Shown piece after piece: positions 63,047 to 64,000 of a stretch of DNA of 64,000 nt. This DNA is from Pleodorina starrii (taxonomy: Eukaryota; Chlorophyta; Chlorophyceae; Chlamydomonadales; Volvocaceae). The translations under genes and the position numbers were made by a program. The stretch's first letter is position 1. The number at the start of each line of letters is the position of its first letter. The stretch spans positions 310,001-374,000 of the forward strand of contig BRXU01000037.1 of assembly GCA_030267565.1 (NCBI GenBank), read 5' to 3'. Under the pieces are notes generated by a model that worked only from the letters and a program-made list of their open reading frames with translations, ran no database searches and was not told the origin of the DNA.

Positions 63047-64000
63047 GTTACAAGCTTTAACGAGCTCGTACGGCTCAAACGAACCCGGAGGCTCATGACA
63101 ATACTAACAACGCCATGGCTTCTTACACTCCCGTAATTGTCCTACCGCAAGGTGTCGTACCATGCACAAACACATGCCGAACTGCCGGAATGGTGAGGCA
63201 GTACTGACACCGATATACACTCCGTTGATTCGTGGGTTAATAATACATGCAGGGAAAATTCTTTCCTGCCCCTGACACGTTCTTGGCTCTAGGTCACGAT
63301 CGTGGTGGTGACGACTAGAATGAGCGTCGTCCTAAGCGTATTTGTTTGGGGGTGTCGCGATTTGAAAGGGGCACGTTTGCTGCTGCTGCTGCTGCTGCCC
63401 CGGCGGGCGCGTCTGGCACGCGGCACGCGGGGTCCGTGTCACGTAAGGCTCATGATGTGGGCGTGGGGAGGGAGGATAGGGAGGATGCGTGCGATGAAAC
63501 GTACTGCTGCCACTTGGACGAGCAGGTGCTCGCTGTGCCGTACCCTTTGGCGCGTGTGTGGCGCTTTGCGATGGCTACGGCACCCGGGTCAAAAGCAGGT
63601 GGGATGAAGCCACCGTGGGCCTGTCAGTCAGTCATTGCTTCCTTTCGCAGGTTCGTGCGGTATTGCTGATGGGCGCGTGCGTGATGATGCGTGGACCGAT
63701 GACGGTATTGGGCCCCTACACACTCGCGGGCTGAAGTGCGTTCGGTGTTTTCTTAGGGCTGTTTCTGGAAGATGCAGCCTGCAGGTTGGGCACAAAAGAT
63801 TCAATCATTTTTTATCGTACCGTATGTCTGCCGTACGTGTTGGGTGCGTGGCGTGTTTCCTGTTGTCTGCCCCCATCACCCTCTCACGCGTCTGTGTTGA
63901 GGTAGGCATCAGCAGCGATTGTACCTTTGTACGGATCATACAAGTACGAGCAGAAGCACATTGCGTATTACGGGGCCAGACGCGCGGACACCTGATGACA
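63047..64000. other. Right edge with a weak candidate exon pair
   Basis: A + strand frame at about 63380-63597 reads DETYCCHLDEQVLAVPYPLA then RVWRFAMATAPGSKAG and is followed by GTGGGA. A CTTTCGCAG acceptor precedes 63651, after which the matching phase stays open to the window end. This may be part of a gene running off the window, possibly the one starting at 62414, but no family is recognised and the evidence is thin. Confidence 0.25.

Noticed and set aside
1..64000. CRISPR arrays, rRNA genes, complete tRNA genes
   Set aside because: None found. The regular arrays present have no spacers of unique sequence and are minisatellites.

Overview
This window looks like nuclear DNA of a chlorophyte alga close to Chlamydomonas and Volvox (order Chlamydomonadales). 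The evidence is GC-rich, Ala/Gly-rich coding sequence broken by many short GT-AG introns, TTTTAGGG-type telomeric repeats at two places, TGTAA (the chlorophyte polyadenylation signal) in several 3' ends, a Ser-Pro-rich extracellular glycoprotein, and an MSP/ASH-type protein typical of flagellate cells. It is not bacterial: no operons, rRNA, tRNA or CRISPR arrays were seen.

Layout. 1-1353: the 3' end of a coiled-coil gene (+). 4235-4583: the terminal exon of an unidentified gene (-). 6121-7252: a three-exon DUF3605 protein (-). 8342-14002: a seven-exon protein with an N-terminal MSP/ASH-like domain (-). 15135-19693: a five-exon flavin amine oxidase of the polyamine oxidase/LSD1 type (+). In the last two genes every splice phase agrees and the summed exon length divides by three.

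22665-34899 is one Ty3/gypsy LTR retrotransposon (-) with 505-bp LTRs that look identical. It encodes Gag-protease, then Pol (RT, RNase H, integrase). Pol carries two unusual modules: a stretch resembling a C5-cytosine DNA methyltransferase but lacking the catalytic Pro-Cys, placed between RNase H and integrase, and a C-terminal PHD finger followed by a small chromo/Tudor-like tail.

37288-57305 is a compound repeat block. It holds a TG-rich satellite built on GTGTGAGTGC-like units, a 421-bp tandem satellite, interstitial telomeric repeats, two copies of a GCGTA/GCGTC-rich dispersed repeat (one split by a 2215-bp TG...CA element with a GGCG target duplication), and a nearly complete 7.7-kb LINE inserted in the TG satellite. 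At least three 5'-truncated LINE tails and a candidate SINE with a LINE-like tail lie in the same satellite in the same orientation. In both the gypsy element and the LINE, the two ORFs overlap by the four bases ATGA, which suggests coupled termination and reinitiation.

59881-61869 encodes a secreted hydroxyproline-rich-type wall glycoprotein. At the right edge is a possible first exon with a mitochondrial-type presequence (62414-62592). The remaining gaps hold microsatellites and minisatellites and no gene that can be supported.
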